In this document: piece by piece, positions 1-7,960 of the stretch
How positions within the stretch are numbered: position 1 is the stretch's first letter
Layout: each line of letters opens with the position of its first letter
Origin: Pycnococcus provasolii
Taxonomy: Eukaryota; Chlorophyta; Pseudoscourfieldiophyceae; Pseudoscourfieldiales; Pycnococcaceae
DNA: 64,000 bases
Assembly: GCA_938743325.2 (NCBI GenBank)
Contig: OW568890.1
Location: 1 to 64,000 of the forward strand
Reading direction: 5' to 3'
Notes under the pieces: generated by a model
The model's input: the letters and a program-made list of their open reading frames with translations, nothing else
What the model was told of the DNA's origin: nothing
Database searches by the model: none
Translations under genes and position numbers: made by a program

Positions 1-235
1 CTAACCCTAACCCTAACCCTAACCCTAACCCTAACCCTAACCCTAACCCTAACCCTAACCCTAACCCTAACCCTAACCCTAACCCTAACCCTAACCCTAA
101 CCCTAACCCTAACCCTAACCCTAACCCTAACCCTAACCCTAACCCTAACCCTAACCCTAATTGTAACCCTAACCCTAATTGTAACCCTAACCCTAATTGT
201 AACCCTAATTGTAACCCTAATTGTAACCCTAATTG
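1..235. repeat. Telomere repeat array (CCCTAA)n with TTGTAA variants
   Basis: After a partial CTAA, 26 perfect CCCTAA hexamers run from 5 to 160, which marks the left end of the window as a chromosome terminus (TTAGGG-type on the complementary strand). From 161 the array degenerates regularly: TTGTAA hexamers replace CCCTAA at 161, 179, 197, 209 and 221, and a last truncated one starts at 233. The spacing tightens from 18 to 12 bases, so the innermost part is a 12-base CCCTAATTGTAA repeat. TTAGGG is the ancestral eukaryotic telomere; plants and many green algae use TTTAGGG. The hexamer alone therefore does not fix the lineage. Confidence 0.98.
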
Positions 236-791
236 CCAGGCTGGCAGTTTGACCCACATGTTGAAAAAAAAATTTCGCCTCCGGTATGCGGCCGACCGTC
301 GGCCAGCGTCGTGCAGAACGAAGCCAATAACAACAGCCATTTGTTTAGCCCGCCGTTTCCGGCGATATCTTGCCATATCACCAAGTAGCGCGGTGATGTT
401 GTGGTGTTGTGCCAATAGGCGCACCCGCCGGCTCCGCGCCGTCGTACTTGCTTCTCGAGCGAGTCCGAGAGGGTTCTGATGACCTTGAGTGTGCGTGGAT
501 GCTTATTGCCGACGTCGGACTCAGTGGGCAAGATTGGTATTGTCAACGCTTGCGGACACGATGTTGGTGCCGTCGTGGTTGTACGACTCCCAATTGATAT
601 CTTTCTTGTGCCCTCTGAAGGTCAGTGCGGGATGCCACCTTACCCAAACGGTACCTCATATTGCCGTAGCTGCCTTGAAATGCGAAACCTTCTCACCTAC
701 CGGCGGAGGGTCGACGAGTGTGCAGTTTTTGGTTTCCACAAGTTTCCACATCTTAAATTGTCTCATAACTATCTTGTCCGCGCTCACGGCG

Positions 792-836
792 ACCGTGATT
801 CCACGGATTTAGGCCTTAAAACCGTGAATCCACGGT
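792..836. repeat. Pair of short palindromes, ACCGTGAATCCACGGT type
   Basis: Two near-identical palindromes lie 29 bases apart: 792-806 (ACCGTGATTCCACGG) and 821-836 (ACCGTGAATCCACGGT, a hairpin with a 4-base loop). Between them is a TTTAGGCCTTAAA stretch. A third copy is at 1398-1412. The symmetry would suit a dimeric DNA-binding protein or the end of a small mobile element; nothing in the sequence decides between these. Confidence 0.5.
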
Positions 837-1397
837 TCTAGTTTAGCCCTGAATAACGTAGCCTCGGGTACTTATCTTGCTCATATGATGGTATGGGCAT
901 TCAAGTTCGTTCGTTGGCACAATGTCCACGCGAAATATGGAGTCATTTGGACACATACTCGAAAAGTTATTGCATCTCGAAATTCGTGACTCTTAGTCAC
1001 ACAACTCACCATAATAAGTCGCCGACCTACGGACGGTAGGAAAACATGACCTTGTGTGCTTTGGGGTGAACGATGCCCTACTTAGACATTTTAGATCAAT
1101 ACGAAACTTTGTAAAGTTCTTAAGTACATATGTAAGACTTTGTTGGTGGCGCGGGGGAGTAGATGCACACGTACAACGTGCACTACGTATCGCTTCATTG
1201 CGAAGAGTCATGAAAATCGCCAGAACTGCGTTTTGGTGCACTTTCTACACAATGTACCCTATATCTTTTTCTACAGTCTAGTACCACCGTTGGCACCATC
1301 TTGTAGAGCATCCTTTGAACTTTAATTCCCGAAATTTTCAGCTCAATCGGCCACGATCTAAGGCCTCAAACTGCAATTCGCGCAAAAGGCCATTTCG

Positions 1398-1412
1398 ACC
1401 GTGAATCCACGG
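1398..1412. repeat. Third copy of the subtelomeric palindrome
   Basis: ACCGTGAATCCACGG, the same as the copy at 821-836 apart from its last base. It is preceded by AAGGCC and followed by CTTTAG, so the similarity extends a few bases beyond the hairpin, as at the other two copies. Confidence 0.5.
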
Positions 1413-1945
1413 CTTTAGTGGTGGGAGTGGACAATCTATCTAGGTGTTCGTTTGACTTGATTTTTCCCTCAAACGGTCGCGCTTGAGGTGTTACGAGACA
1501 CTATACTAGCATTTGTTAGCATCTTCAACCTCTACATAGTAATGGATAACTTTAAAGTTGTGAAAGAAGCGTAAATCCTTAACATACAAACCTTCAAAGA
1601 TTCAGACTCTCGAATAACGACCAATCAAGGATCCCCGTTCTATCCTAATCAACAACAACCAATGAAGGATCCCCTCTCAACCAAATGTGCATGTTAATAT
1701 CCTTCGCCTTAATCGCCTACCCGGGTACCCTAACCCCCTGACCCCCTCACCGTCTCTTGGTTCTGGCGGACCACTTGAGCCTTGCAATCCCTTGCACAAC
1801 TTGTTGTCCCCCGGTTCCATGTCGGCCACGGGAGATGAGCGACGAAGAGCTCGAAAACTCGGTGAGTACCTGAAACACATGCCCTTGCACCTATCCCGCA
1901 ACAACCCACCCTACCCAGAAGAGGTTATGTCTGACTTGGTGGAGC

Positions 1946-3208
1946 TCAACGTGGAGTTGGTGGAGCCGTACATCCCACACCTCGTGCGGGTGTTGGGGTC
2001 GTACGATCCCACGTACCGTGAAGGTCCTCGTGAAACGGAGGCATAGCGCCGACGTTTCCGACTTGCATGTCGGTGGTCACGGGCGGCGAAGTCTCCGTTT
2101 CCGCTACGTTGACCTCCGAGAATGCTATAACGACTCGTTCCATGGCTTTATGCACGTCAAAGTCGTCAACACTCGTAGGCTTTGCGCAATCCTCCATGCA
2201 CAAACGCAAAAGACGGTCCATGTCTACCTTTGTCGAGATCCGCACGTGAGCGCACGAAACGCATGCCACGTATCGAGAAAGCCAATGTCGTTCTCGCTCC
2301 GACTCGTTCGCGCCAACGCGCGGTGCTTCGGGAATGACGTGAAGTTCTCCGCCGCCCTTCGGATAGAACCGTGCGTACATCAAGCCGAAGTTCTTGGACT
2401 TAAACCAAACGCTCTTCAATTTGGAAGAAACACCACCACGCGTGTTTGCGCGAGCGCATGCGCAATGCTCGCTAATGGCCTTCAAGAGAAGGTGCATCAC
2501 GGTGCTCTTGTGTTCGCCCTCCATGCCGCCGTCGTCGTCGTCGTGAGCTAGCATCACGACCTTCCTTAGACGAGCCGCAAGGTTGCGTTGCGAGCCGGGT
2601 ACCGCTTCCTTGACGAAGTCGTGTCGCGGTCTTTCTCCGTCCAAGAGCGGGGTGAGCCGCTTGTAGATTATATCGGCGTCGTGTTGTGGCGTCGGTGGCG
2701 GGCGCACGCACGCCGCGACCTTGTTATGACCCTCAGCAATAACGGTCGCATCCTCCTCGTTAGGCACAACGTGAACCCAACCGTGCGTGTATGCCTCTGA
2801 AAGAGGTGCCTGCTTCATGAAGTACTCCGAAAGGAAGAGGTAGCGCGTGTTCCCACCCACCAACTCGTACTCGTTGTCCTTGCGCTTTATTGCGAAGCCA
2901 CAATGCTCCTTTGTCCACCCTGCGATTTTTAAAGACGCAAATAGGCCAGAGAGCGCGTGCTCTTCGGTGCCAGGTTGCCACGTTTCCTCCGCGCTCCCAG
3001 GGAGGCGAGTGATGAAGTTGTCCACGACATCACGCGACCGCGTCGCAAACTTTGTGCTGAACCTCATGTCGCTCACGCGAACCCTTACGAGAGGTCCAAG
3101 CTTCTCGACAGCGGCGTAGTACGAGCGGATGACCTCGTCGTTGTCGACGTTGTCAGCTTCACCGGCGTCGCTACGTGCACCGGCGGCGACGTCTTGAACG
3201 GCTCGCAT
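1946..3208 (-). CDS. Hypothetical subtelomeric protein with a possible ParB-like N-terminal patch
   Basis: A 420-residue frame with no signal peptide or membrane segment. I do not recognise the family. Residues about 85-165 have the layout of a ParB/Srx-type domain: a helix with LFASLKIAGW, a strand with FAIKRKDNEYELVGGNTRY (compare the ParB pattern of a short dipeptide before G-x-x-R), then WVHVVPNEEDATVIAEGHN, similar to the family's strand and helix with an acidic pair and a conserved Asn. This is pattern recognition only. Residues 175-380 are mixed charged, with a DDDDGG loop near 225. The last 40 residues are Pro/Thr-rich and look weakly constrained, so the true 3' end may differ or include an intron. 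The start at 3208 is simply the first ATG; no TATA box is evident upstream. It is isolated, with no clear functional link to its neighbours. Confidence 0.5.
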   Translation of the reverse strand: MRAVQDVAAGARSDAGEADNVDNDEVIRSYYAAVEKLGPLVRVRVSDMRFSTKFATRSRDVVDNFITRLPGSAEETWQPGTEEHALSGLFASLKIAGWTKEHCGFAIKRKDNEYELVGGNTRYLFLSEYFMKQAPLSEAYTHGWVHVVPNEEDATVIAEGHNKVAACVRPPPTPQHDADIIYKRLTPLLDGERPRHDFVKEAVPGSQRNLAARLRKVVMLAHDDDDGGMEGEHKSTVMHLLLKAISEHCACARANTRGGVSSKLKSVWFKSKNFGLMYARFYPKGGGELHVIPEAPRVGANESERERHWLSRYVACVSCAHVRISTKVDMDRLLRLCMEDCAKPTSVDDFDVHKAMERVVIAFSEVNVAETETSPPVTTDMQVGNVGAMPPFHEDLHGTWDRTTPTPARGVGCTAPPTPR

Positions 3209-3274
3209 AGTTTGTTTTGAGTAACCGAAGCCTAATTAAGCCTATAGGTACTACTATTCTACCTATTACCAAGG

Positions 3275-3410
3275 ATGACGAAACCCTCTAACTTCCCATC
3301 CATCCCTGACAGAATCGACCAACTTCCCATCCCAACCATCCCCAACTGCCCCAACTTCCCATCTCATCCCTCCGAACTTCCCAAACTCAACAAAAGTTGC
3401 CCTTTTGCAG
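3275..3410. repeat. Degenerate pyrimidine-rich tandem repeat
   Basis: Imperfect iterations of an AACTTCCCATC core (for example near 3288, 3319, 3352 and 3376) separated by CATCCCTGA- or CAACCATCC-like spacers. One strand is almost purine-free for about 120 bases. It lies just upstream of the gene at 1946-3208, which reads away from it, so it may be part of that gene's 5' flank. No coding signal is seen. Confidence 0.5.
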
Positions 3411-3438
3411 CATCATACGCGGTTACTACTGTAAGGTG

Positions 3439-3484
3439 CGATTTGGGAGAACTCGCGATTTGGGAGAACTCGCGATTTGGTCGG
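3439..3484. repeat. 17-bp tandem repeat (2.7 copies)
   Basis: Unit GCGATTTGGGAGAACTC occurs at 3439-3455 and 3456-3472, with a partial third copy from 3473. Its reverse complement (ATCGCGAGTTCTCCCAAA) appears in the neighbouring array at about 3564-3582 and 3706-3723, so the two arrays face each other and can form stem-loops of about 17 bp. Confidence 0.75.
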
Positions 3485-3554
3485 AGAAGATGTTTTCCTA
3501 GGATGGTATGGACTATGGACTATCCCATCCCATCAGGTGGGACCAGGTGGTGTT

Positions 3555-3790
3555 CCCCGACCTAATCGCGAGTTCTCCCAAAGGTGTTCTCCAGTCCGAC
3601 CTAATCGCTCGACCAAAGGGTTCTCCAGTCCGACCTAATCGCTCGACCAAAGGGTTCTCCAGTCCGACCTAATCGCTCGACCAAAGGGTTCTCCAGTCCG
3701 ACCTAATCGCGAGTTCTCCCAAAGGTGTTCTCCAGTCCGACCTAATCGCTCGACCAAATACACTCTCCAGTCCGACCTAAGGTTAATCGC

Positions 3791-3791
<1 letters not shown>
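3555..3791. repeat. 34-bp tandem repeat array
   Basis: A 34-base unit beginning CCAGTCCGACCTAATCGCTC starts at 3591, 3625, 3659 and 3693. A 39-base variant carrying the CGCGAGTTCTCCCAAAGG core and a 35-base variant follow at 3693-3731 and 3732-3766, and a last partial unit runs to 3790. The 39-base variant core is the inverted form of the 17-bp repeat at 3439-3484. The array ends directly at a poly-C run. Minisatellite arrays of this kind are common in subtelomeres. Confidence 0.85.

Positions 3792-3822
<31 letters not shown>
3792..3822. repeat. Homopolymer of 31 C
   Basis: Thirty-one consecutive C (G on the minus strand), joining the 34-bp array to a GGC-rich stretch (3823-3850). Downstream of the minus-strand gene at 4140-6416, it would be read as poly-G. 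It can form G-quadruplexes and is prone to length error in sequencing. Confidence 0.9.
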
Positions 3823-3823
<1 letters not shown>

Positions 3824-4139
3824 CGGCGGCGGCGACGGCGCGCTCGTGCGCGCGCTCGAGCACCTTTGTGCGCAAGCTCTTGCGCATCTCTGCAAGCTCT
3901 GGCGGCGGCTTGGGCTCGCGTGGCGCGCGTGGCTTCGGTGCGGCGGCGGCCGCCTCGTGCGGTTTTCACTGCCCGGTGCGTGGGAAAAAAACGACGGTAT
4001 TACAACGAGAAAACAACTTTGGGAATGCAACAAGGACGGAATGCAACAAGCACAATCCATCATCCATTTCGATGAATCTCACGCTTCCTCATGTGCCGCG
4101 CAGCAACTTCAGGGTCAGGCAGAGTTCAGGGCGCAGTCT
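3823..4139. other. 3' flank of the Tyr-rich secreted protein gene
   Basis: About 320 bases with a GC-rich CGG/GCG-rich first half and an A-rich second half. Frames here are extensions or shadows of the adjacent gene. A TGTAA motif on the minus strand (plus-strand 4000-4004), 136 bases after the stop codon, matches the polyadenylation signal known from green algae such as Chlamydomonas; whether this organism uses it is not known. Confidence 0.35.
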
Positions 4140-6416
4140 TCATTCCCCACACAGCGAATTCGACTGGCCGTTGATGGGGATGGGCACCACACCCTGCGGG
4201 TTGTTAGCTGGCCCGCAGAGTACTATTTCAGACATTAGCTTCGCGTTCTCCGGCGTGTTTGCGATGAGAATCTCGTCACCAGGACCGGTCTGGATCGGAA
4301 GCGAGAGCGATGGGTCGCAGCACACGCAGTTGGTGCCCGTGTCCTTACATGTCGTTGGGTCGGCAGTCGATTCCGGGAGGCAGCACGTCGCGAAGCCACT
4401 TGTCGGGTTCCAAAACGTCTCGTTGTTCTGCGAGCCAAATGGTGCAACGGGAAAGTACTCCTGCGTACCCTCGTACGTTACGTCGCTCGTGAAGAACTGG
4501 TTCTCCCAGCACTCGCGCGAGCAAGCCTTACCATCCGAACCACCCGCACCAACCGGACCACGGTTCACCGAGTACGAGGCCGAGAAGCCATTTGTGGCGA
4601 GTTTGTAGTCGACGAGAAAGATTAGCGCAGTCCTTACCTCCACCGCAGTCACGGCGTCCTTCTCATTAAGCTCTCTGAGTGTCTTGTCCGGGTTCCTGAG
4701 CCAAGCAGTGGCGTTTCTGAGGTACTCGGCCGAGCAACCCGATGAGGGGAAGCCAATGTCGCTATCCGCCGGAGGGGGGGTGGCACTCACCGTAGCGTTG
4801 ATGCCACGGATGTTCCCAAACCAACGCTCGGTGTAGCACTTGCTCGGGTCGCAAGGTGCCACCGCGTTGTTAATGAAGCCACCGAATTGTGCCGTCACGC
4901 AGTCATTGTGGGCCGGATTCGTGCTATCGCAATTCAGACACAGGGTAGGTTCCTGGCACCCCATGAGGCCGGACGGACCGCCATTTTTATTTCCAGACAC
5001 GCGGTACGCGTCGCCGACTTGGGCGTTCTGCACTCCCTTGGCGAACGGGCAGCCCGTGATCTCGTAGGTGTCGAGCGTCTGGAGCGCGTTCATCGTCGAA
5101 CGAGAGAGCTTGTTGAGGAATGGCGCTTTCTTCGTGAGTTCGGATGCAAAAGACGCGAATGTCCCACCCTGGTAGCCAACCGTGCCAGGCACAAACGTGT
5201 CCGAAAACGGAGGACCTTCAGCTGGGATCCAGTCTCCATCGACCAAGGCGGCCTCAGCCTCGGCAGCCGTGATGAAGCGCGACGTGTTGTAGAGCGCGCG
5301 ATCCGGGATGGATGGCACGCGATTCTGCTTGTAGGACTTGCCGCTGGCTTTGCTCCTCCCGAGCGGCGCCGCCGAGATGAGGTCGTTGAAGTTGCTCGTG
5401 GAGAATTCGATCCCGCTATCGTAGAGGTCAAACAATTGAATCTTTCCCACTTCTGATTTGTTGGCGTCGAGGAAAACACCCGCCGCATCGCCAAGCGCAG
5501 TAATCAATTTGCTGATGCTATTCGATGGGTCGAAGATGTACACCGATTCGACGAAGTTGAGCGTGGTGGTTTGACCGGAGAACCATGCGAAGAAGTTGCA
5601 GTCTCCCTTCTTGCTATTCGCCGGCGGTTTCGGATACATCAACTTCAGGCACTCGTCGTTCTGGAAGGATCCTGCGCTGATGACGACATTGGTGCTGATG
5701 GCGACATTCTTCCGGAAAGTTGCCTTGTTTGCCTCATCCTCAGCATCCATGCAGCTGCCGGTCGCGCAGGACACCTCCGCGTATCCTGTGACGTCGCTGC
5801 ACGCCTTTCCGAGCGGAGTCTGGCCCTTGGACGCGAGGAACTTGTACAGCTCGAGGACTTGGCACGCGCTGCGGATGGTTGGCTCATTGCGGGTCGGACA
5901 GCAGTCGGCGCCGGTGCAGAAGCACTTCGATTTGAAGCAGTCGCCCGTGTAGTAGTTGTACTTGGCGTACTTGTAGTACTTCCACGTCCACGGCTTCCAG
6001 GAGTAGGCCTTGGGGTAGTAGGAGCCGCACGGATAGCCGTCATAGCCGTCATAATAGCCGCCATATCCGTCATACGAGCCATATCCGTCATACAAGCCGT
6101 CCGGGTAGCCGTCATAATAGCCGTCGTAGCCGCCAGAGTCGTACTTGTTGTCATTGTACTTGTTGCTGCTGTACTTCCACGTCCACGGCGCCCACCACTT
6201 GTACTTGGGATAGTAGCCTGATTTGTATTCATCACCGTAGTAGCCTGAGTTGTATTCATCAACGTACTTCGTCGTCTCATAAGTCGTCGTCGTCGATTTG
6301 TCTGCGCTCACACCACTCACGGCACTGAGCATTACGACGACAGCAAGCAGAGCGACCAGAACGGCTGATGACGCCGTGACGATCGATCGCATGTTCCTGA
6401 CATTCGTCGTCATCAT
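4140..6416 (-). CDS. Secreted Tyr/Gly/Asp-rich, Cys-rich protein of unknown function
   Basis: The frame is open from 6461, but a TATAAAA box (6447-6453) overlaps the codons of the first ATG, so translation more likely starts at 6416 (MMTTNV) or 6392 (MRSIV). From 6416 the protein has 758 residues. A signal peptide with a long Leu/Val/Ala core ends around SAVSGVSA. Residues about 45-150 are a Tyr-Gly-Asp repeat region (GYYDGYPDG, GYDGY) holding two copies of W-x-PWTWKY. The rest is a globular, Cys-rich ectodomain with CxC and CC pairs (CFCTGADCC, CVCC), several N-x-S/T sites and no further membrane segment. Tyr-rich repeats in secreted proteins often serve cross-linking in walls or adhesives, so an extracellular matrix role is plausible but inferred. 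I do not recognise the family. It is divergently arranged with the cadherin-like gene at 7961. Confidence 0.8.
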   Translation of the reverse strand: MMTTNVRNMRSIVTASSAVLVALLAVVVMLSAVSGVSADKSTTTTYETTKYVDEYNSGYYGDEYKSGYYPKYKWWAPWTWKYSSNKYNDNKYDSGGYDGYYDGYPDGLYDGYGSYDGYGGYYDGYDGYPCGSYYPKAYSWKPWTWKYYKYAKYNYYTGDCFKSKCFCTGADCCPTRNEPTIRSACQVLELYKFLASKGQTPLGKACSDVTGYAEVSCATGSCMDAEDEANKATFRKNVAISTNVVISAGSFQNDECLKLMYPKPPANSKKGDCNFFAWFSGQTTTLNFVESVYIFDPSNSISKLITALGDAAGVFLDANKSEVGKIQLFDLYDSGIEFSTSNFNDLISAAPLGRSKASGKSYKQNRVPSIPDRALYNTSRFITAAEAEAALVDGDWIPAEGPPFSDTFVPGTVGYQGGTFASFASELTKKAPFLNKLSRSTMNALQTLDTYEITGCPFAKGVQNAQVGDAYRVSGNKNGGPSGLMGCQEPTLCLNCDSTNPAHNDCVTAQFGGFINNAVAPCDPSKCYTERWFGNIRGINATVSATPPPADSDIGFPSSGCSAEYLRNATAWLRNPDKTLRELNEKDAVTAVEVRTALIFLVDYKLATNGFSASYSVNRGPVGAGGSDGKACSRECWENQFFTSDVTYEGTQEYFPVAPFGSQNNETFWNPTSGFATCCLPESTADPTTCKDTGTNCVCCDPSLSLPIQTGPGDEILIANTPENAKLMSEIVLCGPANNPQGVVPIPINGQSNSLCGE

Positions 6417-6446
6417 CTTCGTTACTACCACTATTATGGTATACTG

Positions 6447-6453
6447 TTTTATA
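6447..6453 (-). promoter_or_regulatory. TATA box for the Tyr-rich secreted protein gene
   Basis: TATAAAA on the minus strand (TTTTATA on plus), with an ATTGG (inverted CCAAT) motif about 8 bases further upstream at 6457-6461. A start of transcription 25-30 bases downstream falls near 6420, which rules out the ATG at 6461 and favours 6416 or 6392. Confidence 0.6.
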
Positions 6454-6894
6454 TGAGCCAATCAACAAACGCCTGCGCGCTGCCAATCTATCAGGTATGA
6501 TGAGGACCAACCGACCAACGCGTGCAGTGATTGATGAGGACGAATCAATGAACGGCTCAATAAATGAACGAAAGGAGCCAAGGTACCATACAAGCCTGCA
6601 AAAGTAGTAAGCTGGCTGCACTAACGAACCACCACTGGGCACCACTCACGAACACATGCAGGAGGCGTGACATGTTTCGCATGAAAATAAAATGGCGAAC
6701 AAATAACGGGCGGAGGGGCCGAGGGTGAAAAGGTCCTTGGGCCAAACAAACTCCCCCTTGTTCTTTCTCACTCTCCTTGGGGGATTCACCGTTGCTTGGT
6801 GCATTTGGACCTGGCCTGTCCTGTCCGCCTGTCCTTGGGGTCCGGCTGGGTTTTGGGTTCGTGCGAAAGGCGCGGCTCTGTGGTGCACTCGGGC

Positions 6895-6896
<2 letters not shown>

Positions 6897-6939
<43 letters not shown>
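6897..6939. repeat. Homopolymer of 43 C
   Basis: Forty-three consecutive C, followed by CCTCCGGAGG-type inverted repeats to about 7010 that could fold into short hairpins. Together with the 31-C run at 3792 it brackets the Tyr-rich gene. Confidence 0.9.
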
Positions 6940-6940
<1 letters not shown>

Positions 6941-7793
6941 CTCCGACCCCTCCGGAGGCCTCAGGAGGCCTCAGACCCCTCCGGACCCCTCCGGAGGCCT
7001 CCGGAGGCCGCGGTCCAAGAAGTAGACGTCCTGCAGGAGCTTAAGGGCACTGACCACAATGAGTGGAACGGGGGGTTCAAGTATACCCATGATACAGTTT
7101 GGCACTTTGGCCTGATCCCCGGATTTTCGCAAGGTGTTCCGAAAGGAGCAGTCCGTCACTCCGTCCATCTGCATGCCGCCACGGAACAACCTCGTTGCAC
7201 CGTGAGCAAAAAACGAACCTTTTTCTTTAACAAAGCTACCCGGTACGGTGCGTTTTGTCATGCGCCCTCATCATGAAGTTTTCAAGCTCATTTTCGTCGC
7301 GTCTAAGGCTTCGTTTTCCACAAGTTGTAGCATTGTGTGTGTGGAACCTCAACTTCCGACGGGAGTTTAGGTCGGGGGCGTTCCGTCCGACGGGAGTTTA
7401 TTTAGGTGACGGCTTCTTCGTGACGTTCCTTTACTGTGAGAGGCGCGAAAATAGTTTTACTTGCCACAGCTCTCGTTGCCTTGACTGTGTGCGGTATACC
7501 CAACGCACATCCTCAAGTTTGAAATGGCGGGCCCATGGCGGGGCCGGAATTTTCCGGGCCTTGCTAATAGTTTAACGAAGGATCCCAATTCGCCATGATG
7601 AGCTCCGACCAAACTTAATTCAGAAGGCCCTGGAGCAAGATTCTGGAGCAAAAAGGTGATCAACTTGAATACCACCTTTATGCACTGCGATGCAAAGTCT
7701 ACAAAAATCACATTCGGCGAAGTTTTGTTTCTCTTTGAAGGGATCGCGACGACTTGCAGCTCGCAATTGTTTTCACCTGTTGTTCCTATCAAC

Positions 7794-7800
7794 TATAAAC
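7794..7800 (+). promoter_or_regulatory. TATA-like box for the cadherin-like gene
   Basis: TATAAAC, about 167 bases upstream of the first ATG at 7961. It predicts a transcription start near 7825 and a leader of roughly 135 bases. An in-frame TAA at 7796 and the absence of an ATG before 7961 fit this. Confidence 0.45.
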
Positions 7801-7960
7801 TGTACGCACCCACGTCTTTGGCGCGCGTGTCCTCAGTCAGTCCTCTGGCTGCTGTGTCGAAAAAAAAGTGATTTTCTCCCCGCCGGCCCCGGCAGCCGCA
7901 CAACGTTTCGCCTCTTCGGGCGGAGATCACATCTCAAGCAGTCATCGAAGCGAATACAGG

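Larger units (their letters stand above)
236..1945. other. Subtelomeric region without a convincing gene
   Basis: About 1.7 kb between the telomere array and the first likely gene. It is less GC-rich than the rest of the window. Open frames here are short (up to about 120 codons), overlap on both strands and show no recognisable domain. The only structure seen is a dispersed palindrome (about 792, 821 and 1398). One plus-strand frame of 119 codons, 1687-2046, runs into the 3' end of the neighbouring minus-strand gene and is not called. Confidence 0.6.
6462..7960. other. Divergent intergenic and promoter region
   Basis: About 1.5 kb between two divergent genes. It contains a 43-C run (6897-6939), a block of GGAGGCCTC / CCTCCGGA palindromic repeats (about 6940-7010), a 15-bp direct repeat TCCGACGGGAGTTTA at 7355-7369 and 7386-7400, and the TATA box and 5' leader of the plus-strand gene. 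The frames in it are composition-driven and overlapping; no gene is called. Confidence 0.6.

Noticed and set aside
229-546. Minus-strand frame of 105 codons ending inside the telomere variant zone
   Set aside because: No domain, Arg- and Cys-rich, overlapped by frames on the other strand; likely chance.
1687-2046. Plus-strand frame of 119 codons at the 3' end of the ParB-like gene
   Set aside because: Short, overlaps the minus-strand gene, no recognisable domain. The alternative that it is real and the minus-strand frame ends earlier cannot be excluded.
3555-3791. CRISPR-like array
   Set aside because: Units are contiguous with no variable spacers and the setting is eukaryotic; this is a minisatellite.
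7868-7960. N-terminal extension of the cadherin-like protein from a GTG at 7868
   Set aside because: Eukaryotic initiation at GTG is unlikely; the first ATG in frame is 7961, and the TATA box suits a leader ending there.
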